From NCBI GenBank assembly GCA_009712635.1, contig WASS01000016.1, forward strand, positions 112,672 to 176,671: DNA of 64,000 bases. The letters are read 5' to 3'. The position numbers and the translations under genes are program-made. Of this stretch, positions 51,999 to 60,585 are shown piece after piece. This stretch comes from Hungatella sp. (GTDB lineage Bacteria > Bacillota > Clostridia > Lachnospirales > Lachnospiraceae). The notes beneath the pieces are model-generated. The model was not told the origin of the DNA. It saw nothing but the letters and a program-made list of their open reading frames with translations, and made no database searches. Position 1 is the first letter of the stretch. Every line of letters begins with the position of its first letter.

Positions 51999-52048
51999 AA
52001 TATAAAATCCATTTACCAGTTTTTATACTGGTAAATAGATTTTATATT
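51999..52048 (-). repeat. Long inverted repeat between cheR and cheB
   Basis: AATATAAAATC-C-ATTTACCAG (51999-52019) pairs with CTGGTAAAT-A-GATTTTATATT (52028-52048): a 20-bp stem with one mismatch and an 8-base loop. A second palindrome TCCATAT-T-ATATGGA is at 51973-51987. No T run follows on the operon strand, so this is not a simple terminator; it may tune cheB expression or RNA cutting. Confidence 0.8.
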
Positions 52049-52055
52049 AGGCAGA

Positions 52056-52868
52056 TTATTCTTTTCGGTATGTAGCTGGCATGAGATACTTATAAGGTGT
52101 TTTTTCCTTGTTAATTGTCTCTGAATGGCCAATTAGCAGATAGCCACCTGGAGCTGTCGCGTCATAGAAGCGCTGTATTAAAGCGTCCTTTGTGCTCTGG
52201 TCAAAATAAATCATTACGTTTCTGCAGAAAATGACGTCAAATTTTAATCGGAATCGTATGGGATCCATTAAGTTAAATGTCTGGAAAATAACATTGGATT
52301 TAATGGAAGGTGCCACAGTATAAATGCCTTTTTCTGCTGTTTTGACGAAATATTTTGATACCCATGCAGGCGACAAATTTTTGAGGGAGTCCTCGTCGTA
52401 TACTGCTTCCTTCGCTGCCCGCAAAGCGTTCTGTGATATGTCGGTAGCAAGAACCCGGGTATCCCAGAGGGCGGCTTGCGCCCCCAGGGTCTCCTTTATT
52501 ATCATTGATATTGTATAAGGCTCCTCACCAGAAGAACAGCCTGCACTCCATATACTTAAAACCTTGTTTTTCTTGGTTGCTAACAAATATGGGAGAATGG
52601 TATCACGAAAGAAATTAAAATGAGCCTCTTCCCTCATAAAATAAGTATAATTTGTTGTAAGCTTATTCAGCATTACTTCAAGGTCGGCTGGGTTTCTTGA
52701 CGAGGTAATCTGATCTATATAATCTGTAAATGAGGTGTACCCCATTGATATAATGGTATTGGATAACCGCCCCATAATCAATTGCATCTTTTTAGAAAGA
52801 TCGATCCCGTAATTTTTTTTCACGAACTGAACCAGCCGTGTGAAGTCTTGCTGTGAGAGTGTTAACAT
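52056..52868 (-). CDS. cheR: Chemotaxis methyltransferase CheR
   Basis: 270 residues. N-terminal helical CheR_N part and the SAM-binding fold with LSIWSAGCSSGEEPYTISM, VLATDISQNALRAAKEAVY and FDVIFCRNVMIYFDQSTK. Methylates receptor glutamates. 13 bases after cheW. Confidence 0.96.
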   Translation of the reverse strand: MLTLSQQDFTRLVQFVKKNYGIDLSKKMQLIMGRLSNTIISMGYTSFTDYIDQITSSRNPADLEVMLNKLTTNYTYFMREEAHFNFFRDTILPYLLATKKNKVLSIWSAGCSSGEEPYTISMIIKETLGAQAALWDTRVLATDISQNALRAAKEAVYDEDSLKNLSPAWVSKYFVKTAEKGIYTVAPSIKSNVIFQTFNLMDPIRFRLKFDVIFCRNVMIYFDQSTKDALIQRFYDATAPGGYLLIGHSETINKEKTPYKYLMPATYRKE

Positions 52869-52881
52869 AGATAGCCGTCCT

Positions 52882-53373
52882 TTATGAGTTATTAACTAAT
52901 GTTTCGCAATCCAGAAGCAGAACAACTTTGTTGTCTGGCATGGAAATCATGCCGCTGACAAGTTCTTCCCGGTTGCTTGCCGGAACTGAGGATATTCTGG
53001 AATAATCAATATCCAGAACCTGTTCCACTGCATCTACAATGATACCGATAAAAACAGAATCAACATTTAATACAATGACACAGGTAGTGCTGGTGTATTC
53101 GATTGCAGGCTTTCCCAGTCTGAGCCTTATATCAATAATCGGAACGATCTGTCCTCTTAAATTGATAATGCCCTTCACATAGTTTGGCATCATGGGCATA
53201 GCAGTAATAACATGGTTGGTAATGATTTCAATAATATAATTTGTGCTTACACCAAAAATTAAATTGTCGGTGCGAAAGGTGAGATAACGCTCCATGGCTT
53301 CTGTTGCGTCAGAGATAAAATCTGTTAAATTATCTGCACCATCCATAGCTGTTCTAGTACTTTCTGCTGACAT
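52882..53373 (-). CDS. cheW: Chemotaxis coupling protein CheW
   Basis: 163 residues: LTFRTDNLIFGVSTNYIIEI and MPNYVKGIINLRGQIVPIID, then FIGIIVDAVEQVLDIDYSRI. A ~25-residue N-terminal tail precedes the single CheW domain. Couples receptors to CheA. Ribosome-binding site GGAGGAA. Confidence 0.94.
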   Translation of the reverse strand: MSAESTRTAMDGADNLTDFISDATEAMERYLTFRTDNLIFGVSTNYIIEIITNHVITAMPMMPNYVKGIINLRGQIVPIIDIRLRLGKPAIEYTSTTCVIVLNVDSVFIGIIVDAVEQVLDIDYSRISSVPASNREELVSGMISMPDNKVVLLLDCETLVNNS

Positions 53374-53399
53374 TTGTATTCCTCCGTTTCCAATTGAAA

Positions 53400-55517
53400 T
53401 TAATTATGAGCTGCAGCATACAGATTTAAAACGTCTAATATGATGCTGATATTGCCGTCACCAAGAATGGTACAACCGCTGATACCGGAATCTTTAATAT
53501 TAAAGCTGTTTAAGTATACCGGAAGAGGCTTCACTACCACCTGCTGTTCGCCCAGAAGATCATCTACAAAGAGACAGTAGGATTTATCCCCGGATTCAAC
53601 CCATACCAGAATACCGTCTTCAATATTGGTCACTTCTGTTTCAATATTGTAAAGTCTGTGAATCCGGATAATTGGATAGAACTGATTCATGCATCTGATA
53701 ATTTCATTTCCTTCTGTATCATAAATAACTTCTTCGTTCTTTACCTTAAAGGACTGACGGATATTGGCAATCGGAATTGTGAATACGGATTTGCCTACGG
53801 AGATCTCCATACCGTCAACAATCGCCATGGTAAGCGGGATTTTTAATGTGGTACACATTCCCTTTCCAAGCTCACTTGTAATAGTAATGGTTCCGCCAAT
53901 GGCTTCCACATTCTTTTTAACTACATCCATTCCAACTCCACGGCCCGAAAACTCAGTAACTGTCTCATTGGTAGAAAAGCCTGGGGCTAACAGAAGAGAA
54001 AGAATCTCTTTCTGGGTATACTCGCTTTCTGGTTTGGTAAGAATGCCGTTTCTTTTTGCCTTCGCAAGGACACCGGCTGGATTTACGCCGCGTCCGTCAT
54101 CACGTATGGAGATAATGACTTCATTCGTGGTATGGCTGGCAGAAAGAATAATTTCACCCTGAGGATTCTTACCGGCTTTGATACGTTCCTCAGCAGTCTC
54201 TTCGATTCCATGATCCATAGAGTTACGCACAATATGCATGATCGGATCGCCGATGCTGTCTACAATGGATTTATCAACTTCCGTATTCTCACCAACGATT
54301 GTCAGCCGGACATCCTTTTTCAGTTTCTGTTTCATATCTCTGACAATACGGTTCATTTTCTGGAATACGCCGGAAACAGGAACCATGCGGAGAGACATAA
54401 CGATGTCCTGCAGATCATCAGTCAGCTTACGAAGCTGTCTGGTTGCCTTTAAGAAACTATCCAGATTTTTCATATTCTGGATTTCAGGAGAAGAAGTAAC
54501 CATGGATTCCGTTATTACAATCTCACCTACAATTGCAACCAAGTTATCAAGCTTTGCTAAATTAACACTGATCAGATTCTGCTTACTGGGCATCTGGTGC
54601 CCTGTGCTGGCGGCTGGGGTATTTGCAGGAGTGGTGTTTTCCTGGTTAACGGGAGCAGAAGCTGCTTCAACAGCCTTTTCTTCAACAGCACTCTTTGCCC
54701 GTACATTCTGAATCAGTTCATAAGAGCGGAGGTTGTTCATATTATTGATCTGAGAGATTGCCGCATCTGCAGCCTCCCGGGAGTCAAGAGCAAGATAAAA
54801 TCCTTTTTCGATAATAGAAACACTGCTCTGACTGTTGGTTTCCACATCGCTGGGGTAAAAATTAAATTCCAGACCGGATTCTTTTAAAGAGCTGATGAGC
54901 ATAAATGCGCGGAGATTTTCCATTCCGCAGCCCTCATCAAAAAAGATACGGAGGAAATAAGCTGCATTATCATCCGGGCATTCTGCAAGATCCATACGAA
55001 CCTCATCCAGATCCACTACTGCAACAGGAGCAGCAGCTGGCTTTACACTTTCTTTTGCTGCCGGCTTAGCGGTCTTCTTGTTTTCTGGTGCAGTATCTTT
55101 ATTATCCTTACTGATTTTTTTCAGGAAACTATTAATTTCCTCGGTCAGACTGTCGACATTATCACTAAGTGGCTCATTGTTTTGAACCTTTGAAACTTCG
55201 GCACGAAGCAAATCAGTAGAGCGGAACATTAAATCAAAAAGGGTGCTCTTGTGAGAACTCTCAAGGGAATCCAAACCGTTCTCACGGATAAAAAAGAATA
55301 AATCTTCGATGTGATGAGCGATCTGCATCAAAGAGTTAAACTCCATCATTGCTGAAGAACCCTTAACGGTATGCATGATACGAAAAATTTCATTCACATC
55401 ATCCACCGTAAAATCTCCTGCTTTTTCGGCTTCGATCAGGAGTTCGTCCAATTGCTCCAGTAGAGAATTGGTTTCAAAAAGATACATATCAAGCATATTA
55501 TCCATGCCGTTATCCAT
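53400..55517 (-). CDS. cheA: Chemotaxis histidine kinase CheA
   Basis: 705 residues. HPt domain with His49 in IFRIMHTVKGSSAMMEF; a linker; a CheY-binding-like P2 module (about 168-270); P3 dimerisation (LRKLTDDLQDIVMSLRMVPV); P4 kinase (HIVRNSMDHGIEETAEERIK, SIRDDGRGVNP, EFSGRGVGMDVVKKNVEAIG); and a C-terminal CheW-like P5. Autophosphorylates and passes phosphate to CheY, CheB and CheV. First gene of the - strand che operon. Confidence 0.97.
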   Translation of the reverse strand: MDNGMDNMLDMYLFETNSLLEQLDELLIEAEKAGDFTVDDVNEIFRIMHTVKGSSAMMEFNSLMQIAHHIEDLFFFIRENGLDSLESSHKSTLFDLMFRSTDLLRAEVSKVQNNEPLSDNVDSLTEEINSFLKKISKDNKDTAPENKKTAKPAAKESVKPAAAPVAVVDLDEVRMDLAECPDDNAAYFLRIFFDEGCGMENLRAFMLISSLKESGLEFNFYPSDVETNSQSSVSIIEKGFYLALDSREAADAAISQINNMNNLRSYELIQNVRAKSAVEEKAVEAASAPVNQENTTPANTPAASTGHQMPSKQNLISVNLAKLDNLVAIVGEIVITESMVTSSPEIQNMKNLDSFLKATRQLRKLTDDLQDIVMSLRMVPVSGVFQKMNRIVRDMKQKLKKDVRLTIVGENTEVDKSIVDSIGDPIMHIVRNSMDHGIEETAEERIKAGKNPQGEIILSASHTTNEVIISIRDDGRGVNPAGVLAKAKRNGILTKPESEYTQKEILSLLLAPGFSTNETVTEFSGRGVGMDVVKKNVEAIGGTITITSELGKGMCTTLKIPLTMAIVDGMEISVGKSVFTIPIANIRQSFKVKNEEVIYDTEGNEIIRCMNQFYPIIRIHRLYNIETEVTNIEDGILVWVESGDKSYCLFVDDLLGEQQVVVKPLPVYLNSFNIKDSGISGCTILGDGNISIILDVLNLYAAAHN

Positions 55518-55556
55518 AATATTTACACCGCCTTGTCTAGTATAGTATATAATTAT

Positions 55557-55583
55557 TTATCGGTATGGCTGAAAAAAAAATAA
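55557..55583 (-). promoter_or_regulatory. Candidate sigma-28 promoter of the cheA operon
   Basis: On the - strand ACCGATAA (55557-55564) with TTAT (55580-55583) 15 bases upstream. The -10 is one base from consensus, the -35 weak. Leader about 34 nt. Confidence 0.48.
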
Positions 55584-55643
55584 TAGTAAATCAAACAACC
55601 TTTTGAAAAAATATATGAAACACCACTTGTATGGAGGCATAAT

Positions 55644-57065
55644 ATGGCAGATATTCTGAAAGTAACAACTCCAATGTCCGGCTATGATAATTCTACAATT
55701 AAAAACAACCCCCAGGCAGGCCAGGGGCCTCAGATACAAAACCCTGTGGATCCGTCGAAAGTGATGCGTGGGGATAACCGGACTGATTCAGGAGGAAATC
55801 AGGAACAGCAGCTGGCATTTCAGTATCGTTCCAACTTTGGTACATTTCTCAATATGATCAAGAATACTCCGGATATTACCCGGATTTTTTCTGATGTTTT
55901 TTTTCAGGGAGAAGAGATGTTAACTGGAGGTGTGATGGGAGAAGAAGCAGCCAGACAAATTGCTTCTTTTTTTAAGGCAAGCCAGATGAAAGAGGAAGAT
56001 GTTCCAGGGTTTATAAAAGAACAGGCAGAGTCTTCTGTCCGCTTCAACGGAGGGATCTTTGATCAGCTGCGGCAGGTCATGGCTGACACAGGTTCTGTTG
56101 ACTTAAAAGCTGATATATTAAATTTTATAAAAAAGTTTAATGATATGTCTTCCGGAAAGCATATTCTTCATGATATATTTAATACAGTAAAAGATATGGA
56201 AGGGTATGTATTCAAACAGACTGCCTCCCAGCTGGAGGAGATGTTAAAAGAACTGGATTTATCTGCAAACGAGGGAGACACCCAGGCAAACAGTGCTCTT
56301 TTGAAAGAAAAAATTCTTCCTTTTATGGGCCGTTATATTGCTGCGAACCATGATATGGGTACTGTACGTGATAAGATTTCCCTTTTAAGCGTTCTTATGG
56401 CAAGATATGAAAATGGAAACAGAGAAGATGTCCTGCAGGCATTTTCAAAACTTACGGGATATCAGGGATTTCGCAGACATTTTGGTTCAACGACTGCAGA
56501 AGAATTTGGAGAACTGCTTGGTCAGGTTGACATGGAGCAGGCAGCAGGAAAGAACCAGTGGTCAGATAAATTTATTGATTTTTTAAGAACCGGAGTTAGC
56601 GGAGGCGCCGGACTTGAAAACAGACAGACGTTTCTGAATATAATTCAGTCACTTGTGGTCAATGAAAGCGTTTATATGCCCATCCTTCATCTGGCATTTC
56701 CAATGGAAATCAATGGAAAGAAATTATTTTCAGAGATGTGGATTGATCCGGATGAAGAGGGCAGCAGTACACAGGCAGGTGCCCAGCGGATTGCAAGGAT
56801 TTTTATTAAATTTGAAATTGCAGAACTTGGACCATTTAAGCTTTTAATGCTTTATGGAGATAATACATCATCTCTCCAGCTTTATTATCCGGAGAAGCTT
56901 AAGAAATCAGAAACCAGTATCCAGAGAGGAATTAAGAGTATTCTGGAAAAAAACCACCTGCGGTCAGATCGGATCATCCTGCAGGCAGGAGAGGGACCTT
57001 CTTCTCTTGTATCTGTTTTTCCTAAAATACAGGAAAGGAAGAATACAGTCGATGTCAGAATTTAA
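55644..57065 (+). CDS. YlqG/FliK-like protein, probable type III export-associated
   Basis: 473 residues. No strong domain in the first 330; they are helical and Glu/Gln-rich. The last ~130 (SVYMPILHLAFPMEINGKKL, AQRIARIFIKFEIAELGPFK, TSIQRGIKSILEKN) resemble the Flg_hook domain of FliK-type proteins. It overlaps the next gene, an FlhB C-terminal homologue, by 14 bases, the pairing seen in B. subtilis ylqG-ylqH. That pairing is the main support. Its function in export is not established. Confidence 0.65.
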   Translation: MADILKVTTPMSGYDNSTIKNNPQAGQGPQIQNPVDPSKVMRGDNRTDSGGNQEQQLAFQYRSNFGTFLNMIKNTPDITRIFSDVFFQGEEMLTGGVMGEEAARQIASFFKASQMKEEDVPGFIKEQAESSVRFNGGIFDQLRQVMADTGSVDLKADILNFIKKFNDMSSGKHILHDIFNTVKDMEGYVFKQTASQLEEMLKELDLSANEGDTQANSALLKEKILPFMGRYIAANHDMGTVRDKISLLSVLMARYENGNREDVLQAFSKLTGYQGFRRHFGSTTAEEFGELLGQVDMEQAAGKNQWSDKFIDFLRTGVSGGAGLENRQTFLNIIQSLVVNESVYMPILHLAFPMEINGKKLFSEMWIDPDEEGSSTQAGAQRIARIFIKFEIAELGPFKLLMLYGDNTSSLQLYYPEKLKKSETSIQRGIKSILEKNHLRSDRIILQAGEGPSSLVSVFPKIQERKNTVDVRI

Positions 57066-57399
57066 AAGTACACTTAACAAAAAAGCAGTTGCTTTAAAAT
57101 ACGATGAATCAAAAAATACTTCTCCTGTTATCGTTGCATCAGGAATGGGGTACACAGCAGAAAAGATTGTAGAGCTGGCCAATGAGAGCGGGATCCCTGT
57201 TTATGAGGATAACTCCCTTGCTACCATACTCACGCAGCTTGAACTGGGGAGCCAGATCCCGGAAGAATTGTATCAGGCTATTGTAGACATCTACCTTTAT
57301 TTTCTGGATTATGTACCTGGAAAACAAAATAGCATAATGAAAGAAAGTTTGGAAGAGACAGAGGAAGAGGAAACAATAATAGAAGAAACGGTGGAATAA
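57052..57399 (+). CDS. FlhB C-terminal-domain homologue (YlqH/FlhX-like)
   Basis: 115 residues from the ATG at 57052 (GGAAAGGAAG upstream). The core KAVALKYDESKNTSPVIVA and GYTAEKIVELANESGIPVYE matches the FlhB cytosolic domain after the cleavage site: the NPTH is replaced, and the YD/GxG and IPV/E-D parts are kept. Family members can stand in for the FlhB cleaved fragment. The C-terminus is a Glu-rich tail. Confidence 0.88.
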   Translation: MSEFKSTLNKKAVALKYDESKNTSPVIVASGMGYTAEKIVELANESGIPVYEDNSLATILTQLELGSQIPEELYQAIVDIYLYFLDYVPGKQNSIMKESLEETEEEETIIEETVE

Positions 57400-57402
57400 T
57401 TT

Positions 57403-58050
57403 ATGTTAAAGGAATGTGAAAAGGCTTGTATCTATTCGTTTGATGGAGTTTTTCTTGCAGAGGTAAAGGTGGTTGATTCCGAGAAGGACAGCATGGCTCT
57501 GATTTTTGAAGAAGAAGACATGGAAAAGGTTAACACCGAATCAGTGATTGTATTCTACGACGGCATACAGGGGCTCGTAACTTGTAAATGCAGTTTGTCC
57601 GCAAGAGTCAAGGTGGTAGGAAATGAGCTGGGAGACTTAGGGAGAGCCATTTATAAGGTTCCCTGCAGAATCGATGAACTGATGGGCGTGGAACAAAGAA
57701 GAATTGACTTAAAAGTCCGGGTGGCAATTTCCGTTGTGCTGGAAACTGCTGATGAACTGGGGAAAGTGACTCATATACCGGCTAAGCTAAAAGACATCAG
57801 TGCAGGTGGAATTGGTTTTGAATCCAAAATAAAGTTAAGGGAGAATCAGATTTTCTCTTTTGAGTTTGAAACAGATGCAGGAAACACCCGGTTAAAGGCA
57901 TCTGTTTTATGGGTCAGAGAAGTTACGGAAAAAGGAGAAGAACCTTTTTATCGTTATGGAAGCCGTTATTTTGGTTTGTCCACTTATCAGGAGTCCATGG
58001 TTCGTAAATTTACGTTTCAGGAACAGCTGAAAAGGAGAAAAATCCAGTAA
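57403..58050 (+). CDS. PilZ domain protein, flagellar-brake (YcgR/YpfA)-like
   Basis: 215 residues. N-terminal YcgR_2-like beta domain (about 1-95), then a PilZ domain from about 98. The c-di-GMP motifs are EQRRIDLKVRV and DISAGGIGFES: the D/NxSxxG is intact, but the second Arg of RxxxR is Lys. Proteins of this kind bind the motor or MotA in response to c-di-GMP. Start follows the YlqH-like gene by three bases. Confidence 0.85.
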   Translation: MLKECEKACIYSFDGVFLAEVKVVDSEKDSMALIFEEEDMEKVNTESVIVFYDGIQGLVTCKCSLSARVKVVGNELGDLGRAIYKVPCRIDELMGVEQRRIDLKVRVAISVVLETADELGKVTHIPAKLKDISAGGIGFESKIKLRENQIFSFEFETDAGNTRLKASVLWVREVTEKGEEPFYRYGSRYFGLSTYQESMVRKFTFQEQLKRRKIQ

Positions 58051-58055
58051 TTGCT

Positions 58056-58082
58056 TATGAATGGAGCTCATTATGCCGATAC
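58056..58082 (+). promoter_or_regulatory. Candidate sigma-28 promoter of the choline-binding-repeat genes
   Basis: GCCGATAC (58075-58082) with TATG (58056-58059) 15 bases upstream, the same weak -35 as cheV. Leader about 45 nt. Confidence 0.5.
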
Positions 58083-58134
58083 ATAACTTACAGGCTTTAT
58101 TGTAATTTAAAGTTATAAGGAAAGGAGCGAGTGA

Positions 58135-59502
58135 ATGAAACAACAGAGGAAAGCTTTGGCAGTGGGCATTATAAGCGCACTTTGTCTGTGTTTTACTGCT
58201 CAGAAGGTAACAGCAACAGAATCCATAAACTCAGTCAGTGTCAAGGTCTCATTAAATATTGAAGCGGGAGACAGACTGCCCGACATAAAGATTAATCAGA
58301 CAGATGGAGAATGTTATGTAACTTCCGGAGATAAGAAATACACAATCAGAGAAGCCGAATGGGTGACGTCAACTTCAAAGGATATGACAATCGGAGAAGA
58401 ACCTAAGATGAATGTTACACTGACACCTTCCGATGAATATGACGCTTACTTTAAATCAAACTATGAGGCATCTAAAATTAAGATAAGCGGAGGCACCTAT
58501 GTGAGTGCCAAGCGAAACGGCAGTGATCTGATTGTTACTTTAAGGGCTAAGGCAATTAAAGGACTGTATGCGGAGCCGGAAGATATCGGCTGGAAGGATA
58601 CGAGACTGGGACAGGCTGTATGGTCTAAGGGAGATAATACCTCAGGGGCATATGAAGTCTGGCTTTATTTAGGTAAAAAGGTGATTTTTAAGAAAGAGCA
58701 GGTAAAAGCAACTACCTACAATTTCTATCCATATATGACGGAGGAAGGCACATATTCCTTTAAGATCCGCTCTGTTCCGTTTAAAGCAGATGAGCTGAAG
58801 AATGGAAAGAAAAGCGGCTGGGTTGAATCCGATGAACTGGTTATCAGGGACAGAGATGTTTCTGATGGTACGGGAAAAGAATCGGATACAACAAAAGGAA
58901 CTGCAGCCAATCCGGAAAAGAAGACGGGCTGGGAAGAACAGTCCGGTGTCTGGTATTACCGCTATGCGGACGGAAGCGTACAGGCAAACTCCTGGCTTAT
59001 GCTGGATAATGTTTACTATCGCTTTGATGAAAATGGAAAGATGGTTACCGGCTGGTTTCTTACGCAATCCGATATTTATTATATGGCTTCCAATGGAGCG
59101 ATGGTAACAGGCTGGAATAAAATAGATAACAACTGGTATTATTTCTATCCGGATAATGGCTATGAGGCTCCCATGGGGGCGGCAGCAACTGGCTGGCAGG
59201 TGATTGACGGTTACTACCGTTATTTTAATAACCAGGGTGCCATGGAAAAAGGCTGGGTTAACCAGGCAGGAAGATGGTATTATCTGAATACAGTACAGGG
59301 TAACTTAGAGGGGGCTATGTTAAAGGGGCTGTTTACCCGCGATGGCAAGACTTATTATACTGGAGAAGATGGAGTTATGCTCACCGGCTGGCAAAAGGTG
59401 GACGGGGTATGGCGGTATTTTAACCAGCAGGATGGAGTTATGGCTGTCAGCACGGTAATTGACGGCTGTGAGTTAGATGAGGATGGGGTATGGAAACAAT
59501 GA
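58135..59502 (+). CDS. Secreted protein with choline-binding-type repeats (paralogue 1)
   Basis: 455 residues. Signal peptide about 1-28 (ALAVGIISALCLCFTAQKVTA). Residues 30-245 are a beta-rich domain with no family I recognise, containing SKWKxx-like and AGW/VWDK motifs shared with the next protein. Residues 260-455 carry repeated aromatic modules (SGVWYYRYADGSVQ, GKMVTGWFLTQSDIYYM, NQAGRWYYLNTVQG), the cell-wall/choline-binding repeat pattern (PF01473 type). Likely anchored to cell-wall polymers. It begins after a candidate sigma-28 promoter. Overlaps the next gene by 13 bases. Confidence 0.85.
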   Translation: MKQQRKALAVGIISALCLCFTAQKVTATESINSVSVKVSLNIEAGDRLPDIKINQTDGECYVTSGDKKYTIREAEWVTSTSKDMTIGEEPKMNVTLTPSDEYDAYFKSNYEASKIKISGGTYVSAKRNGSDLIVTLRAKAIKGLYAEPEDIGWKDTRLGQAVWSKGDNTSGAYEVWLYLGKKVIFKKEQVKATTYNFYPYMTEEGTYSFKIRSVPFKADELKNGKKSGWVESDELVIRDRDVSDGTGKESDTTKGTAANPEKKTGWEEQSGVWYYRYADGSVQANSWLMLDNVYYRFDENGKMVTGWFLTQSDIYYMASNGAMVTGWNKIDNNWYYFYPDNGYEAPMGAAATGWQVIDGYYRYFNNQGAMEKGWVNQAGRWYYLNTVQGNLEGAMLKGLFTRDGKTYYTGEDGVMLTGWQKVDGVWRYFNQQDGVMAVSTVIDGCELDEDGVWKQ

Positions 59503-60560
59503 TTCAAATGAAAAAAAGTATTATATTTACTATCGTAATGGCTGTAGTAACAACTGCAGTACTTTCAGGAGCGGCACCATTAAAGACCTATGCAGACGAA
59601 TCGGTTGTAATAAGAAGTCTGAATCTGAAATTCGACAGCCAGTTCGGTGATCAGGAAATTTTAATGCCTCAGGTATCAACAACCACTACCGGTGTATCCG
59701 TACAGGATCTTGTATGGAAGCGTGACATCAGCAAATGGAAGGCGGCAAAGGCAGAAAGAGTCAGTGTTATTTTAACTTCTTCCAATACAATCTTCGCAGA
59801 AACCTACAACCGCTCGGAATGTAAAATCACTGGTGCAAGATTTGTCTCTGCAAAAGCACTGGATAATAATACACTGGAGGTAAAAGTGGATTATATTCCG
59901 GTAGTTAAGCTGGGGAATACAGCTAAGGCTGGCTGGACTGACAGCAAAAAAACGAAAGCAGTCTGGGACAAGGTAGAGTTTGCTACAGGATATAAGGTAT
60001 CTCTTTATGCTGATGATAAATTAAAAAAGGCACTTACAGTACAAACCAATACAGTTGATTTATCAGATCTGATGGATAAGAATGCTGTTTATTATTATGA
60101 AGTCCGTGCCATTGGCTTTACCGCAGATGACCGAAAGTATTTAAAAGAGGGAGACAATATAACCTCTCAGGATATTACTATGGAGTATGAAGGAAGTACC
60201 TCCGGAACATGGAAGGGCAGCAGCTATGTAGAGGAAGATGGTGGTACCCCAAGAAACAGCTGGAAGCAGATTTTAAATGACTGGTATTATTTTGATGCAA
60301 ACGGAGTACGCCGCACCGGCTGGGTGCAAACAGGGATCAGATGGTATTACCTGAATCCGGCAGATGGCAAGCTCCTTACAGGGTGGCAGTCTGTTAATGG
60401 AAAATGGTATTACTTAAATCCAACAGGCGGAGAGATGTTAACTGGCTGGATTCAACCCCAACCGGGAATCTGGTACTACATGAATTCAGATGGAAGTATG
60501 GCCAGCAGCACAAATATTGGCGGATATCAGATTGGTGCTGACGGAAAATGGATACAGTAG
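59490..60560 (+). CDS. Secreted protein with choline-binding-type repeats (paralogue 2)
   Basis: 356 residues; the ATGs at 59490, 59499 and 59508 are all possible starts, the last leaving a neat signal peptide (KKSIIFTIVMAVVTTAVLSG). The beta domain (about 35-245) and the end repeats (WYYFDANGVRRTGW, GIRWYYLNPADGKLLTGW, GKWYYLNPTGGEMLTGW) are paralogous to the upstream gene, but with fewer repeats. Tandem duplication is likely. The host wall substrate is unknown. Confidence 0.83.
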   Translation: METMIQMKKSIIFTIVMAVVTTAVLSGAAPLKTYADESVVIRSLNLKFDSQFGDQEILMPQVSTTTTGVSVQDLVWKRDISKWKAAKAERVSVILTSSNTIFAETYNRSECKITGARFVSAKALDNNTLEVKVDYIPVVKLGNTAKAGWTDSKKTKAVWDKVEFATGYKVSLYADDKLKKALTVQTNTVDLSDLMDKNAVYYYEVRAIGFTADDRKYLKEGDNITSQDITMEYEGSTSGTWKGSSYVEEDGGTPRNSWKQILNDWYYFDANGVRRTGWVQTGIRWYYLNPADGKLLTGWQSVNGKWYYLNPTGGEMLTGWIQPQPGIWYYMNSDGSMASSTNIGGYQIGADGKWIQ

Positions 60561-60585
60561 ATAATTCCAACAGGAGGATGAATAA

